A stretch of 64,000 bases of DNA from assembly GCA_949825045.1 (NCBI GenBank), contig OX463815.1, positions 18,655,231-18,719,230 of the forward strand, read 5' to 3'. The notes below the pieces were generated by a model, which was not told the origin of the DNA, did not search any database, and worked only from the letters and a program-made list of their open reading frames with translations. A program made the position numbers and the translations under genes. Each line of letters begins with the position of its first letter. The stretch's first letter is position 1. Shown in pieces: positions 32,913 through 45,393 of this stretch. The DNA is from Argyresthia goedartella. Taxonomy: Eukaryota > Arthropoda > Insecta > Lepidoptera > Argyresthiidae.

Positions 32913-34130
32913 CCTAAATTTTTGCTAATTTTCACCTTCATGGGTCAAGTATTTTATTTTTTTACTGACTTTTACGTCTTGGATCTTTCATCTTCCTATA
33001 TGCCACCTTTCTGATGCGTAGGTATTTTTTGTTTTTCATACACAAACATCATATCAAATCCATACTATGTCATAATCTAGTTGACACTTACAACGTTTGA
33101 CTATACATGATGGATGACGTTGGATTTGACAGGGCTGACCCGTAGCATGCCGACCCCGCGGGGGGGGTGTTGACGCGGGAAAGTGAGGGACTGAAGTTTT
33201 ATTGGGAATTGTTATTAAGATATGAATAAAATGTCCCAATTTTTAGGTCTAGTGCAACAAATAATGTAAGTGATCTCAGCCAAAAATATTGTAATAACCG
33301 TCTAAGATAATAACATTCCATAGACACCTCACATCACAATTTTGATTATGCGTTTGTGTGGAGGTTTGAGCGTGATGGCTTAAATAACTTTTATTATATA
33401 AATTTCCCGCTCTCGGTTGTTGAAATCGTTGGCTCAGGTGAAGGCGCTCAAATCTTGGAGCAATCGAAAAATGTCTCGATCATGCAATCGATTCTTTTTC
33501 TGATATTTGATTGTGTTTGCTATCAAAATATATTTTCGCCAGACAAAGGATATTATAATTTAAGTATTTCGTTATTACTTATTAACGACACCTTGCCTTT
33601 TGAAATTCAGTAACATCCAATATGTCCAAATCACTGGTAGAAATTCAGTTGTTTGAAATATAAATAGTTTTTCTTTTAAATTGAAACATTGAAAAAAATT
33701 ATTATAACAGCTTGTGAAATTATCTCAATCAAAAACTCATTCATCGCATTTAAAATTCTGCATTAATTTAATATATTCAACATTCAAGTATATTAGTTTT
33801 CAGTAATTTCCAGCACAATGACATGTGATATTGTGTTAATCCGCCATTGTTGTTATTGGTTTGGGTCAACTATTAAAACTCCGACTGAAGGCCCAGCGGT
33901 TTAGACTGTCAGGACTATAAGTCCTGCAGAATGGTAATGCGCGTAACGTCAAGGCGTGGTCATCATAGTGACCTCAGTTCCTGTGAGTGTAGCGAACAGA
34001 AAAATACAAAGTATCTCCAACTCCATATTGAACCTACAATAATATCTTTGTAAGCAGTATTTCTTCTTGTGGTGGGAGCAATCACGGAAAAGCTGAGTGT
34101 ATTAGGTAGGTACTACCTATGCATAAATCA
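32913..34130. other. no gene recognised
   Basis: Mostly AT-rich. A short GC-rich patch at 33130-33185 contains CCGCGGGGGGGGTGTTGACG, with no coding or splice context. Confidence 0.35.
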
Positions 34131-34132
34131 GG

Positions 34133-34176
<44 letters not shown>
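34133..34176. repeat. (AT)n microsatellite
   Basis: Uninterrupted alternating A/T of about 43 bp. Confidence 0.95.
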
Positions 34177-34180
<4 letters not shown>

Positions 34181-34349
34181 TTTTAAATATAAAAACATAA
34201 CATGAGCAAGGAGCATCTTAATTAGGTTCACGGAAACCATATGGGTTTGTATGCGGATCCGTGTTCACGCTATTTAATATTATTATTCAAATTCCAACAT
34301 CAACTCCACTCATTTAAGTTCTGGAACTCCTGGTTGCTGAGTTGAAAAG

Positions 34350-34595
34350 GTTTGCTGGAAGAAATCTCTTTTTAGAGATTAGCTCGCCTTTGCTTATAAC
34401 AATTCTTTTAACTGTTTGTGTACCTCGCGCCACGAATTAAGAGCGCTGGGCGACGTTGGCGTTGGAATTACTGCGCATATGTAAAGGTATTGAAAAGTGA
34501 CTACTGCGCTATTAAAGGCCACCGCTCATAACGTGTGGCACGACGTATATCTTTATATTATCTGGGCAATAAAGAATATGAATATGAACTCCTCA
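34350..34595 (+). mobile_element. LINE 3' tail split by a SINE-like insert
   Basis: The tail starts TTTGCTGGAAGAAATCTCTT and ends CTGGGCAATAAAGAATATGA, as at 16750. Between 34423 and 34550 lies a block starting CCTCGCGCCACGAATTAAGA, GCGCTGGGCGACGTTGG, which recurs after the SINE head at 59074-59112. Confidence 0.65.
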
Positions 34596-34684
34596 TCGAT
34601 CAATCTATCACTATACCAGTAATTTTCTTCGAGGTGCTTGACATGGTTGGCCTCTTTCTTCCAGTCGTCAGGTGTTTATCGACT

Positions 34685-34990
34685 TTACAGCATCTAAACT
34701 CTGTTCCATAATTAGCTGCAAAAAAGTAAAAAAGCAGTGATACCGTAGTAAAATTTGTAGTTACACTCGGTAGTATAATTTTTACCGTTAATAAAAGACT
34801 CGTTTCACCAAAACCGTATCTATGCCAAAGATAATAATATTTTTTAACTTATACAAGAAAAGAATAAAATAAAATACCATTGTAGCAAACACGATTTTAC
34901 CCGAAAGTAAAATGGTATTAATTGGTTTTTACGTGTTGACAGCACTGAGGTGTTCTGAGGCCGCGTCCAAACTGAACGGTACAGCTGCTT
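34685..34990 (-). repeat. repeat arms flanking a DDE transposon remnant
   Basis: 34685-34840 is the GCAGCTAATTATGGAACAG family (see 15262). 34905-34990 matches 27285-27400. Together they probably form the 3' end of the element whose transposase remnant follows. Confidence 0.45.
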
Positions 34991-35800
34991 GCGATTTTCT
35001 CATTTTGGTGTCGATTTCTCTTAATAGTACACTGCGACGATTCATGAGGAGTCTTCGCATATGTCCTCTTCTTCATCATCATCATCATTGTCATCGTCAT
35101 GGTCACTTCCATCTTGGACATTTATTATAAAATGTTCTTGCCTGTCAATGAGACAGCTTTTTCGGTTTTTTTTTCAAATATATAAAACCGAGGTGTTTTA
35201 ATGCTCTGTTCATATTACTTCGTGACATCATGGGTAAATCAGGGTTATCATTGATTTCTCTTGCTATTTTTGATAGGGTAGGAGCTTCCTGTCGGTAAAA
35301 CAACTGATGGATTTTTCTTCTAAATGCTGTGAAAGTGAATTCATCAAACTTGTCTTTAAAAGTAAGCTTAGGTCCTGTGTTTTTTTGGCGAAATTAATTA
35401 TGAATTCATTTAGTACTCTTTTGTAATGTTGTATACGCTTCTAATTGGCACTCCAGTAATGACAGAGGTTTTGTGACTACACTCTGTTTTCGATAGGTTT
35501 GTTCCTCAGGCCATGATCTTACAACATGTTTATAAAAGTTAACTACCATACATTTTTCATTCGGCGAGACGAAAAGTCACTGTTCCTAACAGGTCGAGCA
35601 GAACTATTAAAAGGTCCAGGGTCAGAAGCAGTCGTTCTTGTCAAAGGGTCAGGATCACCAGCACTCGTACTAGCCAAACACACAGTCTTAGAACGTACAT
35701 TAGTAGGTTCTGGATCGGTATCCATTGTGACAAAGCCGGGGTAATCAGGTAAAGACATATCGAAGTCCAAGAAAACGAAAGCGAAAGTCACGTATGTAGA
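34990..35800 (-). pseudogene. second DDE transposase remnant, internally deleted
   Basis: From 35791: DMSLPDYPGFVTMDTDPEPT, then at about 35440-35200 KLTFKDKFDEFTFTAFRRKI, HQLFYRQEAPTLSKIAREIN and MNRALKHLGFIYLKKKPKK, the N-terminal HTH part of the same type of transposase as 20000-22112. It then jumps directly to an acidic C-terminal tail, DGSDHDDDNDDDDEEEDICE (about 35112-35050). The catalytic core is absent. The MDTDPEPT segment also occurs at 28100-28160. Confidence 0.55.
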
Positions 35801-36054
35801 TTAGCAAGAGTCAGTACGAAAAACAAGCCAAAGTCGTTGAAATTCAATTTAATTGTTATGTCAAAACGTGTACTTACGAAAACTTTTTTGAGGGGAATGA
35901 AAGAACGAGTGAGTATACAATATCCAGCCAGTTAACAAATAATATAACTATTTGTAGGTTTAATGAGCTTTTAGTAAGTATGTCTATGTTTGTCTCCTAC
36001 TAGCTAGTCCAAACAAAAAGAGAAATCCGATGTCAATACTGTGTAGAAGACTAA

Positions 36055-36057
36055 CCC

Positions 36058-36090
<33 letters not shown>

Positions 36091-39000
36091 TTTATTTGCT
36101 GTTAAATATGTGTACATGTGATCTTAAAATTAATGGTATTCATCAGTTTCAACATATTCACCATCTAAGGGTTGGTGTGCAAATATTTTACAATGTCAGT
36201 TATGAATTAAAAATAGAGTTTAATATAAAATTATTTAAATAAATTGATTCGTTGTAAGTATATCATTTACTGTATAATATAATTTGTCCATTAAATAATT
36301 AAATAATTTAGTTTTAAACTGATTAAATGTAAGGTATTTAATGTCATCAGGGATTTTATTATAAATGCTTATTGCCATACAATATGCACTTTTAGAGTAT
36401 AACTGTAGCCTTTGTGGTGGTACATATAATTTATCTTTGAATCTGCCTCTTGCACTAAACATTTCGCAGTTTTTCTTAAAGATACCTGGGTATTTTTTTA
36501 CAAAAATGCATATCTCATAAATATAGAGGCATGGTAGGGGAAGAATCTGGGTTTTTTTAAACAAAGGTTTACAACTGTCCAAATACCCTGCACCACATAG
36601 TGCTCGGACACTTTTTTTCTGGGTTTTGAACGCCCTGTCAACGTCAACAGAGTTGCCCCACATAATTAATCCATACCGCAGTACCGACGAGACGTATCCG
36701 TGGTATGCCGATAGGGTTGCAGATCTCGTTGCCACTTGTCTCATGCGTCGTACCACATACACAAATCTGTCCAGTTTCAGACATACCTTGTCTATGTGGG
36801 CTTTCCAATTACAGTGATTATCAATTACTATCCCTAGAAATAGAGTAGAATCGACTTCTTGAATATTAGTTCCTTTAAACTTAATGGAGAGCTTCGGTGC
36901 GGAATGATTATTGTAACAAGTCTGAAATTGTATTATTTTAGTTTTTTCTGTATTTATCTTTAAGTTGTTGTTCTCTAACCAAGTAACAATGTCGTTTAGG
37001 GCTTCACTTACTTCAGTCTCAAATTTATTTCGATTTTAACATTTAATAAGAAGCGTCGTATCATCGGCAAAGAGTACGCAGTCATTTTTTGTTACGTTAG
37101 GTAGGTCATTTATATACAACAGGAACAATAGTGGCCCCAATACGCTACCTTGTGGTACACCGTAGTTATTAACACGATAGTTTGATTGGAAGGTTTGTTT
37201 CATTCCATCAATAATCCTGCTTACTTCGACGCATTGAGTTCGCTGACTAAGATAGGTTTTTACCCACTCTAGACAGTTACCTCGGATACCATACTTGTAA
37301 AGTTTATCTAATAGAATAGGATGTGACACGAAATCGAAAGCCTTGCTCATATCTAAGAATATTGAGGCAACAGAGTTCTTGTCATTAAGACTTTGCAAGA
37401 CATTTTTCATAAGAATAAAGCATGCTAAAGTTGTAGAGGAATTTTTACGAAATCCAAACTGTTCTTTTTTTAGTATGTTAAGTTGTGTCACAAAGCTATA
37501 TATTCTTTTATACATCATCCTTTCAAAGATCTTAGAAATGACAGGGATTACGGTAACCGGTCTGTAATTATTCATGTCACATTTATCCCCTTTTTTGTGC
37601 AGTGGTTTTACAATTGACTGTTTAAGTCGTGTTGGAAATTTTCCCTCTGAAAATGTTAAGTTTATGATATGTGTCATAGGTCATGCAAGGAGATGTGCAC
37701 ACATTTTAATTAGTTTTGTACCGATACCATCATAGCCAGTAGAGTTTGTGTTTTTTAAGTTTTTAATCACCATATATACTTCCTTTTCATCTACAGGTTT
37801 TAAGTAGATAGATTGGGCTGAATTAGCAGAAGTTCCTGCTGTATGTGATTGATTACTGTTGTCATTATTATTCGTTAAATTAATAAAAAGTCGTTAAAAA
37901 GCTCAGATATGTCATTTGGTTTCGTAAATGTGTTCTGATCTATTTTTATTTCTGTTATTTCATTATTACTAACCGCCGAGTCCGTGTTATCTTTAATAAC
38001 CTTCCATGCCGCTTTGCAAATATTTTTTGAGTTGGTTATATATTTTGTATTTTGAAGTTTTTGGGATTGCAATATACAGTTTTTCAGTATTCGTGTATAG
38101 TTTTTGTAGTGTTTATAAAACATAGTTTTCTTCCGGCAGTTGCATAATGCTAATTTTAAGTAGAGTTTACGTTTTTTTATGCAGCAACGTTTAATTCCTT
38201 TACTGAGCCATTTATTTTTGATTGGTTTATTGACTATTTTGACTCGAATCTCAGGAAAACATAAGTTAAAGAACAGAATTAGTAGATCATGAAAGCTTTC
38301 GAATGCCTGATCTACTTTTTGTTCGCTTATACATTGGTCGAATGATAGTGAGGACAAAGCTTCCATAAACTTTCTGATATTATCGGCACTAATTTTTCGA
38401 ACCAGTATGAAGGTTTCAATGGGGCTTTGTTATTACATGCACTTTTAAACGTTAGGCTTTGTCCGGTTTCATGGTCTGATAGAGCTAAGTAGTGGACCCT
38501 AGGTTGTGCATCCGTAACGTTCATTGCAATAAGATCTAGGCAGGAATTAATTCTCGTTGGCACATTTATATAGTTTATTAGATTATGGTTATTGAGTATA
38601 GATACGAGCTCTCTAGAATACTTGTTGATTTTAAGAATGTCAATATTCCAATCCCCACATAAGACAATTTTCTTATCATTCTTTCTTTGTAGCTTATTCA
38701 ATAAATCGCTAATTCTCTGAAAAATATGTCAGTGTTCGAGTCTGGTGTTCTATAGACGCAGATAACATAAAGGTCATAGTTAACTACTTCAACGCCGCAA
38801 CATTCTAAATCATATAACTTTGATGTTATATTATTAATAGGTTTATAATTAAGATTATTTTTTATAAGAATACATGTCCCACCTCTACGTTGGTGTTTTC
38901 TGGAGAAGGATGCCACTAGTTTGTAGTTTTTAAGTTTGAGATTGGCTTCCGTTCCACGTTTAATAAAGGTTTCTGACAGACAGATAACATTAATTTCACC

Positions 39001-39545
39001 AATCTCTAGGACAAGTTCTGATAATGTCGCTTCAAATATGTCACGTTTTGACATTATGCTTGCAATATTTTGGTGAAACAAGGCTACCGATCTGTGTGTG
39101 TCCCTAAAAAAGAATTATTACAGTTTTTTGTTTTCTTTTTTGCTGTTATTTGCTCAAAAAGGTATGGTAGAGTCCCTTTCTTGTGTGAACTTTTATGTTC
39201 ATTATTTGATGCTTTGACCTGAGGTATATTGATTTTGTTTACTAATTTGGGTCTAAAATAGTATGGTCATGTCCCCCGGCGGCGTGGAAATTTAATTTCT
39301 TGGTTTGTGGGATTTAATGTTTTCATTTGTTTTTGTTTTTCGTTTCTTGCGGCAATAACAAATTTAAGGAATTGATTTTTATACCTTATGTAATCGATTT
39401 CAATATTAATTTTGCTGCATAGATATTCTAAATATGACTCTTTTAGATAGCGGCTCGTCAATATTGGTTGTTCTGTTGGATTTGGAGATAGTTCTATGAA
39501 TTCGCAGTTATCGAAATTTTGCGATATTAACTTCATTTTGTAATT
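36055..39545 (-). pseudogene. CR1/Daphne-like LINE, nearly complete ORF2, broken
   Basis: Reads leftward. A C-terminal ORF1 fragment (39536-39267) is followed by ORF2. Endonuclease: MFHQNIASIMSKRD, INVICLSETF, RRGGTCILI, VICVYRTPD (39081-38698), then KKIVLCGDWNIDIL and ALSDHETGQ. After a frameshift near 38340, the linker. RT: KPLHKKGDKCDMNNYRPVTV, KEQFGFRKNSSTTLA, SIFLDMSKAFDFVSHPIL, NYGVPQGSVLGPLLFLLYIN, CVLFADDTTLLI (catalytic box intact, about 37075), with a stop just after. Another frame continues ENNNLKINTEKTKI and FLGIVIDNHCNWKAHIDK, then 36762-36235 gives the C-terminus. The tail is (ATTG)n at 36058-36090. At least three frame breaks, so inactive. Confidence 0.88.
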
Positions 39546-39664
39546 TAATAACTTTACATTTAGATTTTCCCAGTTTCATAGGCGCTGATCAAAGTTTTGG
39601 TTAAACTGAAGCCAATCACGTGCCGCTATTTTTAAGAATAGAAAAATCAATTTAAAATTAGAAA

Positions 39665-39760
39665 ATCGCATGACTGTACCTTTTAGTGTGAAAGCGGCCT
39701 ATGCCAAATGGCAAAGTGACTTCTATTTTTTTGCAGCTAATTATAGAATAGACTTTAGAG
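39665..39760 (+). repeat. dispersed repeat (GCGGCCTATGCCAAATGGCA family)
   Basis: Matches 17125-17225. Confidence 0.5.
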
Positions 39761-41000
39761 TCAAAGACTCCATTTGAGATTCCATCTGTTCAACATTCTT
39801 ATCCGGGACTCTACTCTTTACAAGGTTCCAAAGGGTTTCACATTACAGTTATAAGGCGGTAATAGTACTGTTTCATGACCTTGATGAGCCAAAATCTTAT
39901 CAATGATGATTTTTTAGGAATTTTGTGGGATTTCATGATCATGCATAATTCCGGTTTCGTACATTTTTCTGAAAAAAATCTGTTATGTGCTTTGAGCAAC
40001 TCGACCATCACTAACTTTTTGAACCCGCCTGCCAGCCTTCCTCTTTACTATGTTTCTAAAACAAATGCTAATAAGGTACCTACGCTAATAAATGTGTTTG
40101 TTCTAACCACTTTGTGAAATTATCAGTTTATTTGGTCTTGGTTATCGCCAGTTTTTGTGTTAGCTTTGAATATAACCAAATCCGTTTTCAGTAGCTTCAG
40201 AATTTTCTTTTTCTCTTCTTATTTTGATCAATCCTGTGGTGCCGATTGCACGTTCTGTGACTTTTGCTTTTAATTGCAGGTATCTTGTCACACCCGTTAG
40301 ATTTTCTTTTGGAAAGTATCACGTTCTGTTCAGAGTCCGTTACTTACTTTGCTTAAGGGGATTCCTCGTCGGTGCAAAGGTCCCCCTTACTCTAGGCAGA
40401 ATGACCCGCAGTGTGAGAGGGACGGAATCTGAGAAAATGACAAAAAGTCGGTTTTAAATTGATACAAAATTAACTAAAATAATTATGGAAATTTCTATAA
40501 TAGGTAAGTAATTTAAATATTGTCAAAACCCATTTAATAAAATATTTTTGATTTCTGTGTGCTATAAATTAAAAAAGTGAAAATTTGAGACCTCATTCCA
40601 AAAATTATTTTTATCGAGCGAAATTCCTCCAATCTCGTTTATGTTATTACAAAATCTAGAACTAGTGACCCTGTGGGCAGTAGACCTCGCTAACAGCTAA
40701 CAGGGGGGACGTTGAATCAATTTATAGGTAAGTATTTTAGATTCAATCACAATCAAGTAGTAAAGTAGCCGTACCAATAACTTTGTAAACTACATTTTGC
40801 GATTTAAAATACAATCTATTGACTTTTCACGAAAATAGTTAAAGTCTATTTTACTCACTCTCATGGTCTGTATAGATCCTCTTTACTAATCCGTCTCCTA
40901 CTTCGAGGAGTCCAAACTTGGTATGATTTGAAAATATTTCAGGGATTTTTAGAAAACAGGCGGCCGAAAGGTAATGCTGTAGTATATTTTTAGAACCGGC
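39761..41000. other. no gene recognised; repeat fragment at 40758-40830
   Basis: 40758-40830 (AAAGTAGCCGTACCAATAAC, TTTGTAAACTACATTTTGC) belongs to the CCGCACCAATAA family at 7970. Small ORFs at 39875 and 40224 carry no recognisable motif. Confidence 0.35.
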
Positions 41001-41295
41001 TCATGTAGCCCTTTAATTTGATACCCCACACGATAGGTTCAGAAAGAAATAGAAATACCCATACAAAAAATTAATGACGTCATAATTCCCCCCAAGGGGG
41101 AAAATTGAGAAAAGCTCTCATCAAAAATGTTCTTTTAATTCAAGGAATACGTGTGCCAAGTTTTGTGAGGATCACTTGAAAACTGTAGCCCCTAGACCGT
41201 AACTGACAGACACGTATAGAGACAGACGAAAGCAAAATCGACCTCCTATCTTGTCGAAATGGAGCTTCGCTCGCTCGGTCAAAAAGCTCCCAAAT
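41001..41295. repeat. probable dispersed lepidopteran repeat
   Basis: Non-coding block with CCAAGTTTTGTGAGGATCAC, CTGACAGACACGTATAGAGA and ATGGAGCTTCGCTCGCTCGG, a composition seen in many lepidopteran interspersed repeats. No second copy in the window confirms it. Confidence 0.35.
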
Positions 41296-41661
41296 ATTTA
41301 TATTAATTTATTTAACTTGGGACTTTTTCTGAACAGCAGAGAAATAACTTCAAAGAGTGTCGATTTTGTCGATATTCCACTTTAACAAACTCTTTGAGTC
41401 CTCTCTCCTTTTCAAAGTAATCTACATTCACAATTATTTCGCGAGCGTGGCTATTGGGATTTTTTTCCAGTAATTTGCACGTGAAATTGATAATAATAAT
41501 CTACAGGTAATTACACGCCTAGTAATGTCTACCCACATTTCTCACCTTCATTCTTGCCGTAGTCATGCCAAGCTACGCCTTGGCAAGAAAACCAAACAAA
41601 TAAATGATAGCAATATTTGCTTACTTTATTTTTGCTTTAGGGAGTGTACTACCAAGCTACA

Positions 41662-41688
41662 CATGGTATGGTATGGTATGGTATGGCT
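41662..41688. repeat. (GGTAT)n microsatellite
   Basis: ATGGTATGGTATGGTATGG, about five units. Confidence 0.9.
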
Positions 41689-41839
41689 ACATCTGCCTTT
41701 TATTAAAAAAAATGGTTTGTCTATTAAAATACGATGTTGTCCTCTAATATGTCACTGTACGGGATGGACCGATAAGTTTAAGAAAACATTGCTAAATTTC
41801 AAAGCAGCAATATTATAGTAATAGTACATTACGCTACAA

Positions 41840-42010
41840 GGGAAGTAAGTGAGCTATTACGGAACGAGATGCAATTTGGTGCCCGTGCGAGCCTCGCTCG
41901 CAAAGGGCTCTAAGGATCGAGTGCACCCGAGATATTTAGACGCCCGAGCGAGCGAAGCGAGCAAGGGCGGATATAGTTCGAGGGTGCAATAGCTACTTAC
42001 AACCAGAGAG
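41840..42010. repeat. GC-rich MITE-like block
   Basis: Contains GAGCCTCGCTCGC and CCGAGCGAGCGAAGCGAGC within AT-rich DNA. Outer parts GTAAGTGAGCTATTAC and AATAGCTACTTAC are partly inverted to each other. Confidence 0.35.
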
Positions 42011-43870
42011 AAGTATACTATTTTACACCTTTCTTGCGAGGAAAATAAAACACAACAAATAAAATAAAACAATGAAATTTAAATTCATATCAAAAAACTA
42101 ATGAGGTACCTACATATTAATTTTCTTTTGATTTATTTGGCAAAAGGTTGTCGATACATTCTCAGCTTCCATATACACTTCATCACTTGACATTTTTAAT
42201 TAGGTAATTAATTTGAGATAAACTTTATCAAACTTCAAATAATATCGATTGAATTACCACCAATTTTTTTTTTTGTGTTGGTTGAGTTTTTGACCAAGGA
42301 GGTTTGCATAGCTTGAACTGTAAAGTTGTATGAAAATCCATTACATATCAAGCATTGCTTGTTCTGCAAAGTAATTTGAAAATGGAACGTAGTTTTCAAT
42401 GCAGACAATGAATGAATGACGTAAAGACTAACTTACATTCACTCTTTGAACGTAAGTAAGTAGGTCTTTACGAGCAAGGCAGGTGTAAAAATAAATACAC
42501 CACGGTTATGTATATTACAATAATGCAACACAAAGTATGCACTCACCTCAGTGACTTTTGATTGCAATATAACCTCCTACGCACTCCAGCATCCGACCAC
42601 GCCGTGATCTACTTCAATGCAGTCAATGCACTATAAATAGGATTGTTTTTGATTTTATTATTGTTCTCACACGGATATAACACGGCACAGCATATAATTA
42701 TGTAGATTTCGACTGAATAAGTCTAAAGTTTATAGAATTTCTGGTACATTCGTATTCGTATTGATATGCAATACGAACCCCATGGAACTCGTTAGGAGAC
42801 CGCCTCGTCTCTTAACCTCTCCTTTCCCGGGAGTTCGAGACGTCAAAAACGACAAATACCGGAGTGTTTTTGAGCGTGCGGGCTGCGCGGCACTTGACTA
42901 ATATATCAAGTGATTCTGTTGGAATGGTAACACTTAGAATTATGGGAGTTGTATATCTGAGTAGCTAATGAAACCCTCTTTTACACAATGTGTAGAAAAT
43001 GTCACTGTGACCTTAGTTTATTTTTGTACTGGCATGAGAAACACAGACTTCTATGAAAATGCTCCCTCTCGACACAAATCTAGCCGACATCAGAAAATTA
43101 TCAACAACATGTACATGTTGTTTGATACCTACGTAATCTACACAAAATAACCTTTTCAAAACAATAAAAACATTAGGGTGTTCTTATAGAAACTTTCGAA
43201 TATTTCAGCGTTTCAAATTTTCATAAAATACGGAAAGTAAACTGACGCATCGCGCGAATTATGCAAATCTTGTGAAATTATTTGTGAAGAGACTAGACTA
43301 CCTAGCGTTATATTTCTTAGTTCCTAGGATAGGTAATTTATTCAATAAGAGGAAAACAAGTGGTATTTGCCACTAAATCATAAATGATAAGTGTGAGGAC
43401 GCCATATCTCGCAAGGAAAGTATAAAATAGGTAGAAATCAACACTTTGTACTATTATTGAATTTATAGGCAATAGGTGATACTTATCATTCTAGAATTAG
43501 TGGTTCTAAGTAGAAGACAAACTAGGCTTTCTAACAGTGTATCGTACTATGTACCTTTTCATACAAAAATAATTCAAAATCATGCATGTTATTTCGTGTC
43601 ACGGTGTGTTGTTTCTGGGCTTTCTCAAGGTCTCGGCAGGTGTACGATATGCGTTTATACAGAGTGTGCAAAGATGGAACGAAGAAAATGTTTCGCCGTG
43701 ATTTGATTCTAGGTAAAATAGCTAAACTGGTGTTTCGTTCGTGTAGGTATGGTGTAAGTTTGAGTTAACTAGTATTTAGTTGTTATGTGTATATGAAGTG
43801 TTTCCACGCGGCTCCGTTCACGCGCAAGTACAGATACCTACTGTTCTTACAAAGTGTAATATTGTGTAAT
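42011..43870. other. no gene recognised; one hairpin
   Basis: AT-rich. CGTAAAGACTAACTTAC (42420) and GTAAGTAAGTAGGTCTTTAC (42457) form an imperfect hairpin. No exon with good splice sites on either strand. Confidence 0.35.
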
Positions 43871-44046
43871 ATTGTGTTAACTAGTGTTATGCGAGATCAG
43901 ATATGTACTTTTGACAATTTAGTGTAAGATTACACAAATTTGTAAAAAATAAACAATTATTTGAAATGTGTAATTAGTAATTAGCTACCACCTACCTAAT
44001 GTGTAATTGTGTAATTAGGTTTTGGAAAAATAAAAAAGAACAAAAA

Positions 44047-44280
44047 TTTATATAGTTATATATTCACATTCTTTATTGCCCTGTGCATAAAAATGTACTT
44101 AAAAGAAATTTTATAACAACAGGCGAGCTTATCTCTAAAAAGATATTTCTTCCAGCAAAATTTATATAGTTATATATTCATATTCTTTATTGCCCTGTGC
44201 ATAAAAATGTACTTAAAAGAAATTTTATAACAACAGGCGAGCTTATCTCTAAAAAGATATTTCTTCCAGCAAACCTGGGC
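44047..44280 (-). repeat. LINE 3' tail in a 114-bp tandem duplication
   Basis: Two nearly identical units start at 44047 and 44161 (TTTATATAGTTATATATTCA). Each contains, inverted, the tail CTGGAAGAAATATCTTTTTA, AGATAAGCTCGCCTG and GGGCAATAAAGAAT. One mismatch (CACATT/CATATT) is visible. Confidence 0.9.
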
Positions 44281-44510
44281 GAGACATAATTGTTTAAAAA
44301 ACAGGACAGTACTAATGCACAATGAAACTGTATACATTATATTTACACACACACGAGTACACAATTATGGAAAAGTAGTAAACAGTAAGTAAGTAGGTAA
44401 ACAATTCTATACAAGTTCTTAGATAGTTGTTTGACTGATATTTGTAACTTTTACCGTATAAAAAATGGAATAAAGTACACAATTACGGAAAAATGAAAAA
44501 GAATTTTGTT

Positions 44511-44790
44511 GCAACTGTTAAAGTAAACAATTTCTATACAAGTTATAAGATAGTTAGGTAGTTGGCCACAAATAGAAATTGTTATTTACACAAACGCATA
44601 AATATTAGACACATAAAAATTCCACACAAAAAGATAGAAACATTGCAACTGTTAAAGTAAACAATTTCTATACAAGTTATAAGATAGTTAGGTAGTTGGC
44701 CACAAATAGAAATTGTTATTTACACAAACACATAAACATTAGACACATACACACATAAAAATTACACACAAAAAGATAGAAACATCCGGA
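44511..44790. repeat. 134-bp tandem duplication
   Basis: GCAACTGTTAAAGTAAACAA at 44511 and again at 44645, followed by TTATAAGATAGTTAGGTAGT and AGATAGAAACAT in both. The second unit has a small insertion (ACATACAC). Confidence 0.9.
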
Positions 44791-44843
44791 TCGCTAACGC
44801 TATGAAGGAGGAGAATTACAATCACACACTGATGGCTGATTTA

Positions 44844-45090
44844 GATGTGTCTAGCAAGACATAAATGCCCTCAGGAGTCATTGAGCGATTTTATCTCAGC
44901 AGGGACGTGTGCCCTTTTGCGATTCATCGTCCCAATGACATCAGTAGCACGGGATTTGAGGTACCTCGTCAAGGGCATTTGGTTATATCAATTGTCCATG
45001 AAAGCGATTGCGACTCATCAACTTCCTGAAGGCAGGCATTCCCAACACACCAGTCTTCCACCAGTTTGATGCTGCAACGTGGAAGTTATA
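44844..45090 (-). pseudogene. second piggyBac transposase fragment
   Basis: Minus-strand frames read WWKTGVLGMPAFRKLMSRNR and then, after a junction, MDN-stop-YNQMPLTRYLK followed by SRATDVIGTMNRKRAHVPAE and IKSLND. The first part matches MANFRKLMSRNR of the main ORF and the second matches MDNWYNQLPLTRYLK. The SRATDVIGT... segment is absent from the main ORF. It has one nonsense codon and a large internal deletion. Confidence 0.75.
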
Positions 45091-45393
45091 TGATATGGCA
45101 TATTTTAGTAGTTTTAGTTACCCACTCAAGCAAGCGATACACCCGACCGAAACCGGTCCAAAGCGAGGTGTGCGTAGTTTTAAAACCCCTATTACAGAGA
45201 CATATTAACCAGCCATCAGTACACAGTCAGATATCAGTCAGTAGGCATGCTAGAATAAGAGGAAAGCTAACATTACAACAATACCGTTTCGAGCTTCTTG
45301 CACAATTTAAAGTTACATAACACTTTCAATGGAAGACGAAGAGGAACAGATAAACTGTAGAAACGAGAATGGGTACCCATAACATTAAAAGTG

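Noticed and set aside
36058..36090. (ATCA)n run considered as a CRISPR or satellite array
   Set aside because: It is the simple 3' tail of the LINE at 36055-39545.
41857..42072. 71-codon minus-strand ORF with a hydrophobic start
   Set aside because: Overlaps a GC-rich repeat with inverted flanks; no start or splice support.
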